The notes below the pieces were generated by a model, which was given only the letters and a program-made list of their open reading frames with translations, had not been told where the DNA came from and searched no databases. Source: Chloracidobacterium sp. (GTDB lineage Bacteria > Acidobacteriota > Blastocatellia > Pyrinomonadales > Pyrinomonadaceae). From it: DNA of 64,000 nt. Position 1 is the stretch's first letter. Each line of letters opens with the position of its first letter. Below, one piece after another: positions 48,683-59,868 of this stretch. The translations under genes were made by a program, and so were the position numbers. The stretch spans positions 62,001 through 126,000 of the forward strand of contig JABTUB010000001.1 of the NCBI GenBank assembly GCA_015075585.1. The letters are read 5' to 3'.

Positions 48683-50377
48683 ATGAAAAGGCATCTTGGC
48701 TTTATATTTCTTTTATTTGCGGCGGTCGGAGGATATTCGCAGACTCCCACGCCGATACCTGTGCCCGAGACGGTCGTCGTGCCGCCGGTTGCGGAGTCCT
48801 TTCGATCGGATGACCGCGATCTGCCAAATCTCGAACGCGTCGGTGTTGACGCGATGGATCAACGCCCGCTTACCAAACAGGAAGCGATCGAGCTTGCACT
48901 GGAGAACAACAAGGATATTGAGGTCGCGCGCAAGACACATTCGATCGCCGGCTGGGACCTTAAAGCCGCACGCGGCATCTATCAGCCGAGGCTTAGCGGT
49001 CAGACATTCTACGATCATACAACAACGCCGAACGTCAGCATCTTCAGCAATAATCGGACGACGACCGTCGGCACACTTGCGGGAAATGCGGGCGTGATCG
49101 CGCCGCTGCCGAGATTCGGCACGATATTTTCGGCGAACTTACAGAGCAGCCGCGTAACGACCGACAACCCCATAAGCATTCTAAGCCCGCAGGAGAACGT
49201 GGCGCTCGGATTTTCGCTTACGCAGCCTCTGTTTCGCGGGCGCCGATTTGATGCACAGCGCCGCACTATCGAGATCGCAAAACGAAACTATGAGCTTACG
49301 GATACGCAGTTCCGTCAGCGTTCGATCGAATCGGTAGCGCAGGTCGAGAAGGCGTATTGGGATCTTACATATGCCCTGCGAAACCTGCAGGTGCAGCGTG
49401 ACGCAGTGCGCGATGCCAAGAATCAGCTCGAACATAATCGGCGGCTTGTGGAAGAAGGCCAGCTCGCGCCGATAGACATCGTCGCAGCCGAAACGCAGGT
49501 CGCAAACTTCGAGCAGGCGGTTTACGACGCGCTAAACACGGTCAACCTTACGGAAAATCTGCTCAAGAATCTTATCGCACCGAACCGCGCCGATAACATC
49601 TGGCGCCAATCTCTAACGCCGGTCGATCCGGTCGAACAAACCGTACCGACCGTTACGCTTGCAGATGCGATCGACGATGCAATGCAAAATCGGCCTGAGA
49701 TCGTGCTTAATAACACCCAGAAAGAGATAAATAAGCTCGACCAGCGTTTATATCGCGATCAGAAGAAGCCGCAGATCGACCTTGTCGCGAGCTATGCATC
49801 GGCGGGCATCGGCGGCGGGCAGAACCCGCACTTCAGCCCGATATTCCCATCGGCGTGTTCGACAGATCCGACGTCGCCCGCGTGTCAGCAGCAGCAGGCG
49901 AATATGGCGCTTCTCACGGGCAATCCGTTCACGGGTGTTTTTGCGAATCGGTATCCGACATTTCGCGTAGGCCTGAACTTCAACATTCCGCTCTTCGGCG
50001 ACAAGACGGCCGCAGCACAGCTGGGACATGCAAAGGTCGAGGCCGAACGTATTGAGACGCAGCGTGAGCAACTCGAACAAGGCATACAGGTCGAGGTTCG
50101 CAATGCCCTGCAGGCGATACGCACCGCCGAGGCACGGCTCCGTGCGGCGGCCATCGCACGCGAGAATTCGGAGCGGCAATATGATTCCGAACAGCGCAAG
50201 CTCGACGCGGGCCAATCAGATGTCTATCGCGTACTCGATCGGCAGACGGCTTTGACCGCAGCCAAGAGCGGTGAGCTGCGGGCGCGGACCGAGCTTAATA
50301 AGGCGATCGCCGAATTTGAACGCGCGACCGGCACGACGCTTAAGGTAAATAATATAGAGACAAAGCTGCATCATTGA
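48683..50377 (+). CDS. TolC-family outer-membrane efflux protein
   Basis: A 564-residue outer-membrane channel that completes the tripartite pump. A signal peptide (KRHLGFIFLLFAAVGGYSQ) and a proline-rich stretch lead to LTKQEAIELALENNKDIEVA near residue 60. Two repeats of coiled-coil helices follow: RSIESVAQVEKAYWDLTYAL near 213 and REQLEQGIQVEVRNALQAIR near 456. A Cys-containing insert (ACSTDPTSPACQQQQAN) near 393-409 could form a disulfide-linked loop and is not common in TolC. The stop overlaps the next gene's start by 4 nt (ATGA). Confidence 0.94.
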   Translation: MKRHLGFIFLLFAAVGGYSQTPTPIPVPETVVVPPVAESFRSDDRDLPNLERVGVDAMDQRPLTKQEAIELALENNKDIEVARKTHSIAGWDLKAARGIYQPRLSGQTFYDHTTTPNVSIFSNNRTTTVGTLAGNAGVIAPLPRFGTIFSANLQSSRVTTDNPISILSPQENVALGFSLTQPLFRGRRFDAQRRTIEIAKRNYELTDTQFRQRSIESVAQVEKAYWDLTYALRNLQVQRDAVRDAKNQLEHNRRLVEEGQLAPIDIVAAETQVANFEQAVYDALNTVNLTENLLKNLIAPNRADNIWRQSLTPVDPVEQTVPTVTLADAIDDAMQNRPEIVLNNTQKEINKLDQRLYRDQKKPQIDLVASYASAGIGGGQNPHFSPIFPSACSTDPTSPACQQQQANMALLTGNPFTGVFANRYPTFRVGLNFNIPLFGDKTAAAQLGHAKVEAERIETQREQLEQGIQVEVRNALQAIRTAEARLRAAAIARENSERQYDSEQRKLDAGQSDVYRVLDRQTALTAAKSGELRARTELNKAIAEFERATGTTLKVNNIETKLHH

Positions 50378-51357
50378 TGAAAGCCGTTCATTTCAGCGAC
50401 TTTACGGGCACGGCGATCGAATTTCGCGACGTGCCCGAACCATCGGGGCCAAATGCCGGACAGGTTCTTGTGCGTGTCAAGGCTGCGGGCGTCAACCGTG
50501 CCGATCTTATACAGGCCGCGGGCAAATATCCGCCTCCCGAAGGTTATTCGCCGTATATTCCGGGGCTGGAATTCGCGGGCGAGGTAGCCGCATGCGGCAG
50601 TTCTGCGGATGCGTGGCGTATAGGCGATCGCGTATTCGGCATAGTTGCGGGCGAGGCGCAGGCAGAATACGTATTGACCAACACAAGCGTGATCGAGCGA
50701 ATACCCGACAGACTTTCCTTCACACAAGCGGCAGCAGTACCCGAAGCATTCATTACGGCGCACGATGCTGTCTTTACACAAGCACGTCTTACAGCAGGCG
50801 AAACGCTTCTTATCCATGCGGTCGGATCGGGTGTCGGGCTTGCCGCGCTTCAAATGGCAAAGGCCGCAGGAATAAAGGTCGTCGGAACATCGCGAACAGC
50901 CGAAAAAACTGATCGTTGCCTCGATCTGGGGCTTGATTCGGCGATCGTCGCAACTGAACCCGCATTTGCGGATAAGGTGCTTGCGGCGACGGACGGCCGC
51001 GGCGCCGACGTGATACTTGACCTCGTCGGCGGGGCGTATTTTGCGGAGAACGTAAGGTCGCTCGCACACAAAGGTCGCTTGATGCTCGTCGGCCTCACAT
51101 CGGGGCGAAGATCTGAGATCGATCTGGGAATGCTGCTGACAAAACGTGCAGCGGTGATCGGCACAACGCTCCGGGCACGCTCAATGGCGGAAAAGGCGGC
51201 GGCAACGCGAGCCTTTGCATCGCAATTCATCCCGAAGATAGCCTCCGGCGAGATCACGCCGGTAATTGACCGGATTTTTCCTGCCGCCGAGGTTCGCGAA
51301 GCTTACCGATATTTAGCGTCGAACAAGAGCTTTGGTAAAGTGATATTGGAGTTTTAG
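50374..51357 (+). CDS. NAD(P)H quinone oxidoreductase (zeta-crystallin/PIG3-like)
   Basis: A 327-residue medium-chain reductase that reduces quinones with NADPH. Family features are VRVKAAGVNRADLIQAAGKYP near residues 32-52, GLEFAGEVAACG near 65-76, the nucleotide-binding motif HAVGSGVGLAALQMAKAAG near 148-166 and DLVGGAYFAENVRSLAHKGR near 211-230. Zinc ligands of true alcohol dehydrogenases are absent. The ATGA overlap with the TolC gene implies transcription with the efflux operon, though this may be chance. A 110-nt gap separates it from the SDR gene. Confidence 0.92.
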   Translation: MMKAVHFSDFTGTAIEFRDVPEPSGPNAGQVLVRVKAAGVNRADLIQAAGKYPPPEGYSPYIPGLEFAGEVAACGSSADAWRIGDRVFGIVAGEAQAEYVLTNTSVIERIPDRLSFTQAAAVPEAFITAHDAVFTQARLTAGETLLIHAVGSGVGLAALQMAKAAGIKVVGTSRTAEKTDRCLDLGLDSAIVATEPAFADKVLAATDGRGADVILDLVGGAYFAENVRSLAHKGRLMLVGLTSGRRSEIDLGMLLTKRAAVIGTTLRARSMAEKAAATRAFASQFIPKIASGEITPVIDRIFPAAEVREAYRYLASNKSFGKVILEF

Positions 51358-51467
51358 CGGTCAGCGGCTTGCGTCGCCGGCTTTGACGCCGTTTCGGCCG
51401 CGGTTCGTGCCAACCCTTCTGTCCTAAGTGTATTTGCGTTTATTATAACGGGAACGGCAGTTGTCAT

Positions 51468-52538
51468 ATGATGTTTCGACGGTCGATCTTTGTAACAGGC
51501 TTTCCGGGTTTTATAACGGCTCGCCTTGTCGAACGGCTGGCGAACAGTGAGACGCAGTTCTTTTTGCTTGTCGAGGAACGCTTTCTCGAACAGGCAATGG
51601 AAAGAGTGTCGCTCATCGCCGAAACAGCACTTGTCCCGCCTGAGAACTTCGCACTTGTTGCGGGTGACATTACCCAGAGTGACCTCGGTATCAGCGGTGA
51701 AGACCTCGAAACCATTCTATTTGAAACAACGGATGTTTTTCACCTCGCGGCTGTCTATGACCTTGCGGTCGAGAAAGATCTCGCTTTTCGCGTAAACCTC
51801 GAAGGCACAAAGAACGTTAACAGTTTTGCCCAAAAGGTAAGCGAGCTGCGCCGCTACAATTACATTTCGACCTGCTATGTTGCAGGCAGACGCGAGGGCC
51901 GCATCGCCGAGACCGAGCTCGAACATACCGCAGGTTTCCGCAACTATTACGAGGAAACGAAATACCTGGCCGAGGTTGAGGTCGAGCGGCTGAAAGCTGA
52001 GCTTCCCGTCACGATCTATCGGCCCGCCGTCGTCGTCGGCGACTCAAAGACCGGCGAGACGGCGAAGTATGACGGCATTTATCATCTGATCCGTTATCTG
52101 CGTAAAGCGCCGATGGTGCTTCGCGTTCTTAACGTCGGCAATCCGAAAGTACGGCTCAATCTTGTGCCCGTGGACTTTGTAGTTGATGCGATTGCGGCCC
52201 TCTCAACGGATAAAGCGGCTGTCGGGCGTACGCTCGCCTTGGCAGATCCTTCGCCGCTGACGACCGCCGAGCTTTTTGATGTCATCGCCGAGGATTTGAC
52301 GGGACGCCGTTCAGAATTCAACCCTTCACCGCAGTTGACGGAGTGGTTCCTGAATACACGTTTGTCGCCTGTGATCACGGGTTTGCCGCGTTCCGGTGTG
52401 CCGTATTTCTTTTTACCGCAAACCTACGATACGGCGTCTGCTGACAAGCTGCTTGCACCGCACGGCATCAAATGTCCGCGTTTCGGCGACTATGTTGACA
52501 AGCTGACAGACTTTGTCGAGCACCATCCTGAACTCTGA
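51468..52538 (+). CDS. Extended SDR / NAD-binding domain protein (thioester-reductase-like)
   Basis: A 356-residue Rossmann-fold protein. The cofactor motif is SIFVTGFPGFITARLVERL near residues 6-24, with the GxxGF pattern of the NAD_binding_4 (male-sterility/thioester reductase) group. Downstream marks are FHLAAVYDLAVEKDLAFRVN, the active Tyr/Lys in RNYYEETKYLAEVEVERLK near 162-180, and TIYRPAVVVGDSKTGET near 183. The protein is not fused to adenylation or acyl-carrier domains. It may act on fatty-acyl or isoprenoid substrates; that is family inference. It stands alone before the E1 gene. Confidence 0.85.
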   Translation: MMFRRSIFVTGFPGFITARLVERLANSETQFFLLVEERFLEQAMERVSLIAETALVPPENFALVAGDITQSDLGISGEDLETILFETTDVFHLAAVYDLAVEKDLAFRVNLEGTKNVNSFAQKVSELRRYNYISTCYVAGRREGRIAETELEHTAGFRNYYEETKYLAEVEVERLKAELPVTIYRPAVVVGDSKTGETAKYDGIYHLIRYLRKAPMVLRVLNVGNPKVRLNLVPVDFVVDAIAALSTDKAAVGRTLALADPSPLTTAELFDVIAEDLTGRRSEFNPSPQLTEWFLNTRLSPVITGLPRSGVPYFFLPQTYDTASADKLLAPHGIKCPRFGDYVDKLTDFVEHHPEL

Positions 52539-52632
52539 ACAACGGGGCAGGCAGAATTGCCCGTTAATTGGCGATTTGATATGGTGTAAGTTTGTTTTAC
52601 AAGACATTGGCCGCTTCTAAGGAATCCTTCTT

Positions 52633-54795
52633 ATGGCAACTGCATCTGAAAAAATGAACAAAGGCAACGCCGGCACTAGCGATGCATCCGCAGCACATGA
52701 CCGCCACGGTCTGGATAACGACACATTGATCGGCATCTATCGCACGATGTATATGTCGCGGCGGATCGATGACAAAGAGATACAGCTAAAAGGCCAGAAC
52801 AAGATCTTTTTTCAGATCTCAGGTGCGGGACACGAAGCGTTCCTGACAGGGGCCGCCCTTGCGATGAGGCCGGCGTATGATTGGTTCTTTCCCTATTATC
52901 GTGACCGCGCATTGATGCTCGGGCTGGGAATGACGCCGCTCGAAATGCTCTATTCATCGGTCGGAGCCGAGGCTGACCCGAATTCGCACGGCCGCCAGAT
53001 GCCTTCGCACTGGGGCAAGAAGGAATTCAATGTGCCGTCGCAGTCCTCATGCACCGGCTCGCAGGCGCTTCACTCGGTCGGTGCCGCAGAGGCGAGCTAT
53101 CGAGCGGCACTCGTTAAGGGTCTGCAGGATAAGATCGTCGGCTACAAGGGCGATGAGGTCGTTTATATGTCGGTAGGCGACGGTACGACGAGCGAGGGTG
53201 AATGGTGGGAAGCCCTTAACACCGCGTCAAATCTCAAGCTGCCGGTCATTTTCGTTGTCGAGGACAACGGCTATGCGATCTCGACGCCGGTCGAGGTCGG
53301 TACCGCCGGCGGCGATGTCTCGAAGCTTGTCGCCGGATTTCCTGACCTTTACATACAGAATGTTGACGGCACCGATCCGCTTGCCTCTTATGCGGCTTTT
53401 AAGAGAGCGGTGGAATACTGCCGCGAGCGTAAAGGCCCGGCATTCATACGCGGCAAGGTGATCCGCCCGTATTCGCATTCGCTCTCGGACGATGAAAAAC
53501 TCTACCGCCCCGAAGAGGAACGCGAGGCTGAAGCGGCTGTCGATCCGCTGAAGACCTATGCGGAATTCCTGATGACGGAAGGCATAATTTCAGCCGAGGA
53601 TCTAGGCCGCCTGCGCAGCAGCGTCGACGAAGAGGTTAATGCGGCCGCCGATATCGCACTCGAAACTCCGCAGCCGCCGCCCGAGAGCGCGCTTCGCAAT
53701 GTTTTCTCGCCGGATGTCGATCCGACCGACCGCTCGCTTTTTGATACAGAAGATGGTGCTGAACTGAGCGGCAATCCGGGTACAATGGTCGATCTCATCA
53801 ACCGCTGCCTTCACGAAGAGATGGAGCGAGACCAGCGCATCGTCATCTTTGGTGAGGATGTTGCCGACTGTTCGCGTGAGGAATATCTCGACACGGTCAA
53901 AGGCAAAGGCGGCGTCTTTAAGGTTACTGCGAACCTGCAAAGAGCGTACGGCTCGGCACGTGTTTTTAATTCGCCGCTGGCCGAAGCCAACATAGTAGGC
54001 CGCGCCGTCGGCATGGCCATCCGCGGCCTGAAACCGGTTGTCGAGATACAATTCTTCGACTACATCTTCCCCGCGATGATGCAGATCAGGAATGAGGTCG
54101 CAGTAACACGTTGGCGGTCTGACGGCGAGACCAAATGCCCGCTTGTGATCCGCGTTCCCGTCGGCGGCTACTTAAAAGGCGGCGCCGTTTATCACTCGCA
54201 ATCCGGCACGACACTCTTTGCGCACACGCCGGGCATTATGATCGCCTATCCGTCGAACGCCCTCGATGCGAACGGCCTGCTGCGAACGGCGATACGCTGC
54301 GACGACCCCGTGATGTTCCTGGAACACAAGCATCTCTATCGCCAGGTCTATAACAAATCGCAGTATCCTTCGAATGAATTCCTCATCCCGTTCGGCAAGG
54401 CAAAGACCGTACGTGAGGGCACGGACGTAACGATCATTACTTTCGGCGCACTCGTCGAGCGTTCAAATCAAGCCGCCAAACGCCTCGAACAGCAAGGCAT
54501 CTCGGTCGAGCTGATCGACCTGCGCACCCTGGTCCCCTACGATTGGGAAGCGATCGCCGCATCTGTCAAAAAGACGTCGCGTGTGATCGTTGCCCACGAA
54601 GACCCGATCTCTTACGGATACGGTGCCGAGATCGCTGCCCGCATCTCGAACGACCTTTTCGAATACATCGACGCACCGGTTCGCAGGGTCGGTGCTACCG
54701 ATACGTTCGTTGCATACGCTCCTCAGGTCGAGGACTTCATACTGCCGCAGTCCGAGGACGTCGAAAATGCCATTGTCGAACTGATGAAATATTAA
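52633..54795 (+). CDS. Fused alpha-beta E1 component of a 2-oxoacid dehydrogenase
   Basis: A 720-residue thiamine-diphosphate enzyme in which E1-alpha and E1-beta form one chain. The alpha half includes [20 protein letters not shown] near 53 and the ThDP motif [20 protein letters not shown] with [10 protein letters not shown] near 180-210. The beta half starts around residue 385 with [20 protein letters not shown], then [13 protein letters not shown] and [21 protein letters not shown]-terminal transketolase-like domain is present. Substrates in related fused E1 are branched-chain oxo-acids or pyruvate. No E2 or E3 gene lies nearby, so the partners are encoded elsewhere. Confidence 0.92.
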   Translation: MATASEKMNKGNAGTSDASAAHDRHGLDNDTLIGIYRTMYMSRRIDDKEIQLKGQNKIFFQISGAGHEAFLTGAALAMRPAYDWFFPYYRDRALMLGLGMTPLEMLYSSVGAEADPNSHGRQMPSHWGKKEFNVPSQSSCTGSQALHSVGAAEASYRAALVKGLQDKIVGYKGDEVVYMSVGDGTTSEGEWWEALNTASNLKLPVIFVVEDNGYAISTPVEVGTAGGDVSKLVAGFPDLYIQNVDGTDPLASYAAFKRAVEYCRERKGPAFIRGKVIRPYSHSLSDDEKLYRPEEEREAEAAVDPLKTYAEFLMTEGIISAEDLGRLRSSVDEEVNAAADIALETPQPPPESALRNVFSPDVDPTDRSLFDTEDGAELSGNPGTMVDLINRCLHEEMERDQRIVIFGEDVADCSREEYLDTVKGKGGVFKVTANLQRAYGSARVFNSPLAEANIVGRAVGMAIRGLKPVVEIQFFDYIFPAMMQIRNEVAVTRWRSDGETKCPLVIRVPVGGYLKGGAVYHSQSGTTLFAHTPGIMIAYPSNALDANGLLRTAIRCDDPVMFLEHKHLYRQVYNKSQYPSNEFLIPFGKAKTVREGTDVTIITFGALVERSNQAAKRLEQQGISVELIDLRTLVPYDWEAIAASVKKTSRVIVAHEDPISYGYGAEIAARISNDLFEYIDAPVRRVGATDTFVAYAPQVEDFILPQSEDVENAIVELMKY

Positions 54796-54846
54796 GACAG
54801 CATCGCCGTATCTGCCGCGAATGAGCGCAGACCGGCGAGAGAGCAA

Positions 54847-54894
54847 AGACGAGAGACGAGAGATATCTGCGTCTATCTGCGTTCATTTGCGGAT
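54847..54894. repeat. Short quasi-repeat block: 7-bp and 10-bp units
   Basis: AGACGAG, AGACGAG, AGAT (54847-54864) followed by ATCTGCGTCT, ATCTGCGTTC, ATTTGCGGAT (54865-54894). It lies in the gap after the E1 gene. Words of the ATCTGCGTTCATCTGCGG type recur in many bacterial genomes as short dispersed elements, as far as I recall. Confidence 0.7.
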
Positions 54895-54962
54895 GGCGCT
54901 CGCCGAGTTTCGGCGAACAATGTCTGAACATTTCACTTCATTGTGCGTACTAATCCTAAAGT

Positions 54963-55675
54963 ATGCGTGCAAAAAATATGGCGTTTCCAATTCGATCACC
55001 GAGGACGAATGCGATCTTGTCCGTTTCTATTCTGTTCTTGACCGTGATGGCCGGTGCGGGCCTTTCACAGACGAGCGGGCCGGTTGTCGTGCGCCCCGGA
55101 GCTCCGGGGCAGCCAACGACGGTTCTGCCCGCGGACACACGCCCTGTACCGCCGCCACTGTCGAAACAGGATGTCGAGTTCATGCAGGGTATGATCCATC
55201 ACCACGCACAGGCGGTCGAGATGGTCGCCTTGATGGAGGGCCGCACGACCAACAAAGCGCTTCGCCTCCTCGGAGCGCGTATCAGCCAGTCGCAAGCGGA
55301 CGAAATGAACTTTATGAAACGATGGCTGACCGCCCGCGGACGCCCGGCCGAAATGCAGATGGGAATGAAGATGGATATGCCCAGCTCGGGCGGCGAGCAC
55401 GATCATCACAAAATGAGCGACTCAATGCTGATGCCCGGTATGCTCACATCTGCGCAGATGGCGGCGTTGAAGGCGGCAAAAGGTGCCGAATTCGACCGCC
55501 TGTTCCTGACCGGGATGATCCAGCACCACGGCGGAGCGCTCACGATGGTCAAGGAACTGTTCGCGGCCCCGGGCAGCGGCCAAGACGCCGAACTTTTTAA
55601 TTTCGCAACTGACGTTGACAGCGGACAACGGGCCGAGATCCGAATAATGGAGAAGATGCTGGGGGAGAAAAAGTG

Positions 55676-55676
<1 letters not shown>
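54963..55676 (+). CDS. Secreted DUF305 protein
   Basis: A 237-residue protein with a signal or anchor segment near residues 17-35 (ILSVSILFLTVMAGAGLSQ). It contains two copies of the DUF305 His motif: EFMQGMIHHHAQAVEMVALM near 72-91 and LFLTGMIQHHGGALTMVKEL near 178-197. Between them are Met- and His-rich stretches (EMQMGMKMDMPSSGGEHDHH). DUF305 proteins have a ferritin-like four-helix fold and have been linked with copper or other metals; that link is family knowledge. The stop overlaps the LVIVD gene start (TGATG). An earlier signal start is unlikely. Confidence 0.88.
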
Positions 55677-57589
<1,913 letters not shown>

Positions 57590-57619
57590 CGCAAAAGTGC
57601 TGCAAAATATATTGATGAC

Positions 57620-57656
57620 AAACCCTGTGCGCACATGATATGCGCGCACAGGGTTT
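57620..57656 (+). terminator. Terminator after the DUF305-LVIVD operon
   Basis: AAACCCTGTGCGC, 11-nt loop, GCGCACAGGGTTT: a perfect 13-bp stem followed by ATTG, with few T residues beyond those in the stem. Confidence 0.8.
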
Positions 57657-57659
57657 ATT

Positions 57660-57728
57660 GTGAAGAATATTACGCTATCGATCGATGAAGAACCCTTGAA
57701 ATGCGGCCGCCGAAAAGGCCCGCTGTGA
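57660..57728 (+). pseudogene. Possible ribbon-helix-helix antitoxin remnant
   Basis: A GTG-initiated frame reads KNITLSIDEEPLKCGRRKGP and then stops at TGA after 22 codons. The first ten residues look like the beta strand and first helix of CopG/Arc antitoxins, but the resemblance is short and no partner toxin follows. The remaining bases to 57837 hold nothing I can identify. Confidence 0.25.
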
Positions 57729-57837
57729 GAGCATTTTTTCAGAGGATCTCGCGGACGGAGCCTCGTACCGCGGAGTATCGATCGTAAACCCGTTACCGCA
57801 GGCTGATACGGCGAGATAAGCCGCAGTTGTTCGTGCT

Positions 57838-58362
57838 TCAGATGCCGCGCTGCATCAGCAGGTCGATCTGCGGGTCGGAGCCGAGCCGGAAATTGTGTTT
57901 GCCGACGATACGGAAGCCGTTCTTTTCATAGAAGCGGATCGCACGCGGATTGAACTCCCACACGCCGAGCCACATCACATCGTGCAAGCCCTCGGCCGCA
58001 AGCCGAAAGCACTCGTCCATAAGGTCTTGGCCGACGCCTTTGCCTATGTATTCCTGATGCGAATAGAGGCGTGCGAGCTCGATCGGACGCTCGGCGGTAA
58101 TGCCCTCTTCACGACTTTCGATGATGAGTTTTGCGTAACCTGCGGGCTTTTCGCCGATGTGCGCGACGAGGAAGATGTTCCGCTCGTCGGCTAATTCTTC
58201 CGTGATCTGCTCGATCGAGAACGCCTGCCGCATATAGTGTGCAAGGTCGTCGGGCGCGTTCTTCGGATGATGCGCAAAAGCATCCCAAAATGTCGTGTAC
58301 GACAGGTCGGTCAAAAGCTTCGCATCCTCTGCCGCGGCCTTTCTGATCTTAACTTCGGGCAT
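57838..58362 (-). CDS. GNAT family N-acetyltransferase
   Basis: A 174-residue acetyltransferase. It begins VKIRKAAAEDAKLLTDLSYT, continues TFWDAFAHHPKNAPDDLAHY and carries motif A as IELARLYSHQEYIGKGVGQD near residues 92-111 with the acetyl-CoA loop EYIGKGVGQDLMDEC. Motif B is VWEFNPRAIRFYEKNGFRIV near 138-157. The pattern resembles the PaiA-type spermidine/diamine acetyltransferases more than ribosomal ones, which is a recollection. The gene stands alone; an imperfect inverted repeat lies upstream. Confidence 0.9.
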   Translation of the reverse strand: MPEVKIRKAAAEDAKLLTDLSYTTFWDAFAHHPKNAPDDLAHYMRQAFSIEQITEELADERNIFLVAHIGEKPAGYAKLIIESREEGITAERPIELARLYSHQEYIGKGVGQDLMDECFRLAAEGLHDVMWLGVWEFNPRAIRFYEKNGFRIVGKHNFRLGSDPQIDLLMQRGI

Positions 58363-58493
58363 CGTGCTCAGAATCGCTCTCTTTTGTCACGGCGTCAAGC
58401 CGATGCGCCGACTTCGCATTTGCGTTCTTTTTCCGATCCGAGATCACAAGCTCATTTCGTTTATTAAAGCAACGTTGCCTGTTTGGCGATTTC

Positions 58494-58564
58494 CTATGTG
58501 TCCTAATGTGTCTATGTGGTTCTAAGAAGTAGTATCAACCACATAGGAACATTAGGGCACATAG
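58494..58564. repeat. 28-bp imperfect inverted repeat made of 9-bp words
   Basis: The left arm (58494-58521) reads CTATGTGTC, CTAATGTGT, CTATGTGGT, T. The right arm (58537-58564) is its reverse complement with three mismatches, after a 15-nt loop. Read as RNA it forms a long hairpin in the gap between two minus-strand genes. Confidence 0.85.
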
Positions 58565-58597
58565 AGTTTTGCGACAGTTATTTTATGATATGATCGC

Positions 58598-59773
58598 CTA
58601 TTTTCCGCTGGTTATGAGTTTTGCGATAGTTTGGAGCTGCATATTCGACGTGCCTTCGTAGATGGAGCCGATCTTGGAGTCGCGCCAAAATTTTTCGACC
58701 GGATAGTCTTTGACGTAGCCGTAGCCGCCGTAGAGTTCGATGGCCTTTGAGGCGACGGCCTCGGCGCAGCGTGACGAGTAGAGCTTTGCGATCGCGGCTT
58801 CCTTCAAAAACGATTTTCCGGCATCCTTTAATCTCGCGGCATTATAGACGAGCAGACGTGTCGCCTCGATCTCAACGGCCATTTCGGCAAGCTGGAACTG
58901 AACGGCCTGGAATGAATTGAGTGTCGAGCCGAACTGTTCGCGTTCGGCGGTGTAGTTGAGCGCGGCCTCGTACGCGCCTTGGGCGATGCCGAGCATTTGG
59001 GCGGCGATGCCGATGCGGCCTTCGTTAAGAGTTTCGATCGAGACCTTGTAGCCTTTGCCGATCTCGCCGAGAACGTTCTCCTTCGGCACTTTGCAGTTAT
59101 CGAGTATAAGCTCGGTCGTCGAGGATGCGCGTATGCCGAGCTTGTCCTCTTTCTTGCCGACGGTAAAGCCCCCAAAGCCTTTCTCGACGATGAATGCCGT
59201 GATGCCCTTGTAGCCAGCTTCGGGGTCGAGCGTTGCAAAGATGATGAATATTTCAGCCTCATTGCCGTTCGTGATCCAGAGCTTTTGGCCCGTTATCTCG
59301 TAATGGTCGCCATTATCCGCAGCACGTGTCGTAAGGGCAAAAGCGTCTGAACCCGAGCCTGCCTCAGACAATGCATAGGCGCCGACACGGCCCGAAGCAA
59401 GCTGCGGCATATACTTTTTCTTCAGTTCATCGCTGCCCCATTTTAAGAAGGCATTCGTTACAAGCGTGTTGTGAACGTCAACGAATACCGAGATGCTGGC
59501 GTCAACTCGAGCCAGTTCCTCGATCGCAAGTATCGCGTTGAAGATGGTCGACCCGGCACCGCCGTATTCCTCGGGCGATTCGATCGCCATGAGGCCGAGT
59601 TCGAAGCATTGCTTTATAAGTTCAGGGTCGAGCTTGGCGTCTTTTTCCATATGCTCGACGCGCGGCCGAACCTCGCCCTCGGCAAATTCGCGAACTGCCT
59701 GGCGAAACAATTCCTCTTCTTCCGATAGTACGGTCAATCCTGTTGCTGCAAGTGCTGCTCCTGCTGTGCTCAT
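58598..59773 (-). CDS. Acyl-CoA dehydrogenase
   Basis: FAD enzyme of 391 residues that makes a trans-2-enoyl-CoA, first step of a beta-oxidation cycle or amino-acid degradation. Signatures: YALSEAGSGSDAFALTTRA near residues 132-150, KLWITNGNEAEIFIIFATL, REQFGSTLNSFQAVQFQLAE near 278, and the catalytic glutamate in GSIYEGTSNMQLQTIAKLI near 375. It resembles short-chain (butyryl-CoA) dehydrogenases, but chain length cannot be fixed. A single gene, divergent from the flippase-like gene. Confidence 0.95.
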   Translation of the reverse strand: MSTAGAALAATGLTVLSEEEELFRQAVREFAEGEVRPRVEHMEKDAKLDPELIKQCFELGLMAIESPEEYGGAGSTIFNAILAIEELARVDASISVFVDVHNTLVTNAFLKWGSDELKKKYMPQLASGRVGAYALSEAGSGSDAFALTTRAADNGDHYEITGQKLWITNGNEAEIFIIFATLDPEAGYKGITAFIVEKGFGGFTVGKKEDKLGIRASSTTELILDNCKVPKENVLGEIGKGYKVSIETLNEGRIGIAAQMLGIAQGAYEAALNYTAEREQFGSTLNSFQAVQFQLAEMAVEIEATRLLVYNAARLKDAGKSFLKEAAIAKLYSSRCAEAVASKAIELYGGYGYVKDYPVEKFWRDSKIGSIYEGTSNMQLQTIAKLITSGK

Positions 59774-59868
59774 ATTTATGGTTGTTCCTTAATGGTTATT
59801 CAGTAATTTCTGTAAAATGATATTTTAGTCCTAGCCGTTAGTTTTAGGCAACGCAGAGATCGACCAGC

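Noticed and set aside
57660..57800. Selenoprotein reading through the TGA at 57726
   Set aside because: Only 22 codons precede it, there is no Cys-aligned redox motif, and no convincing SECIS hairpin follows.
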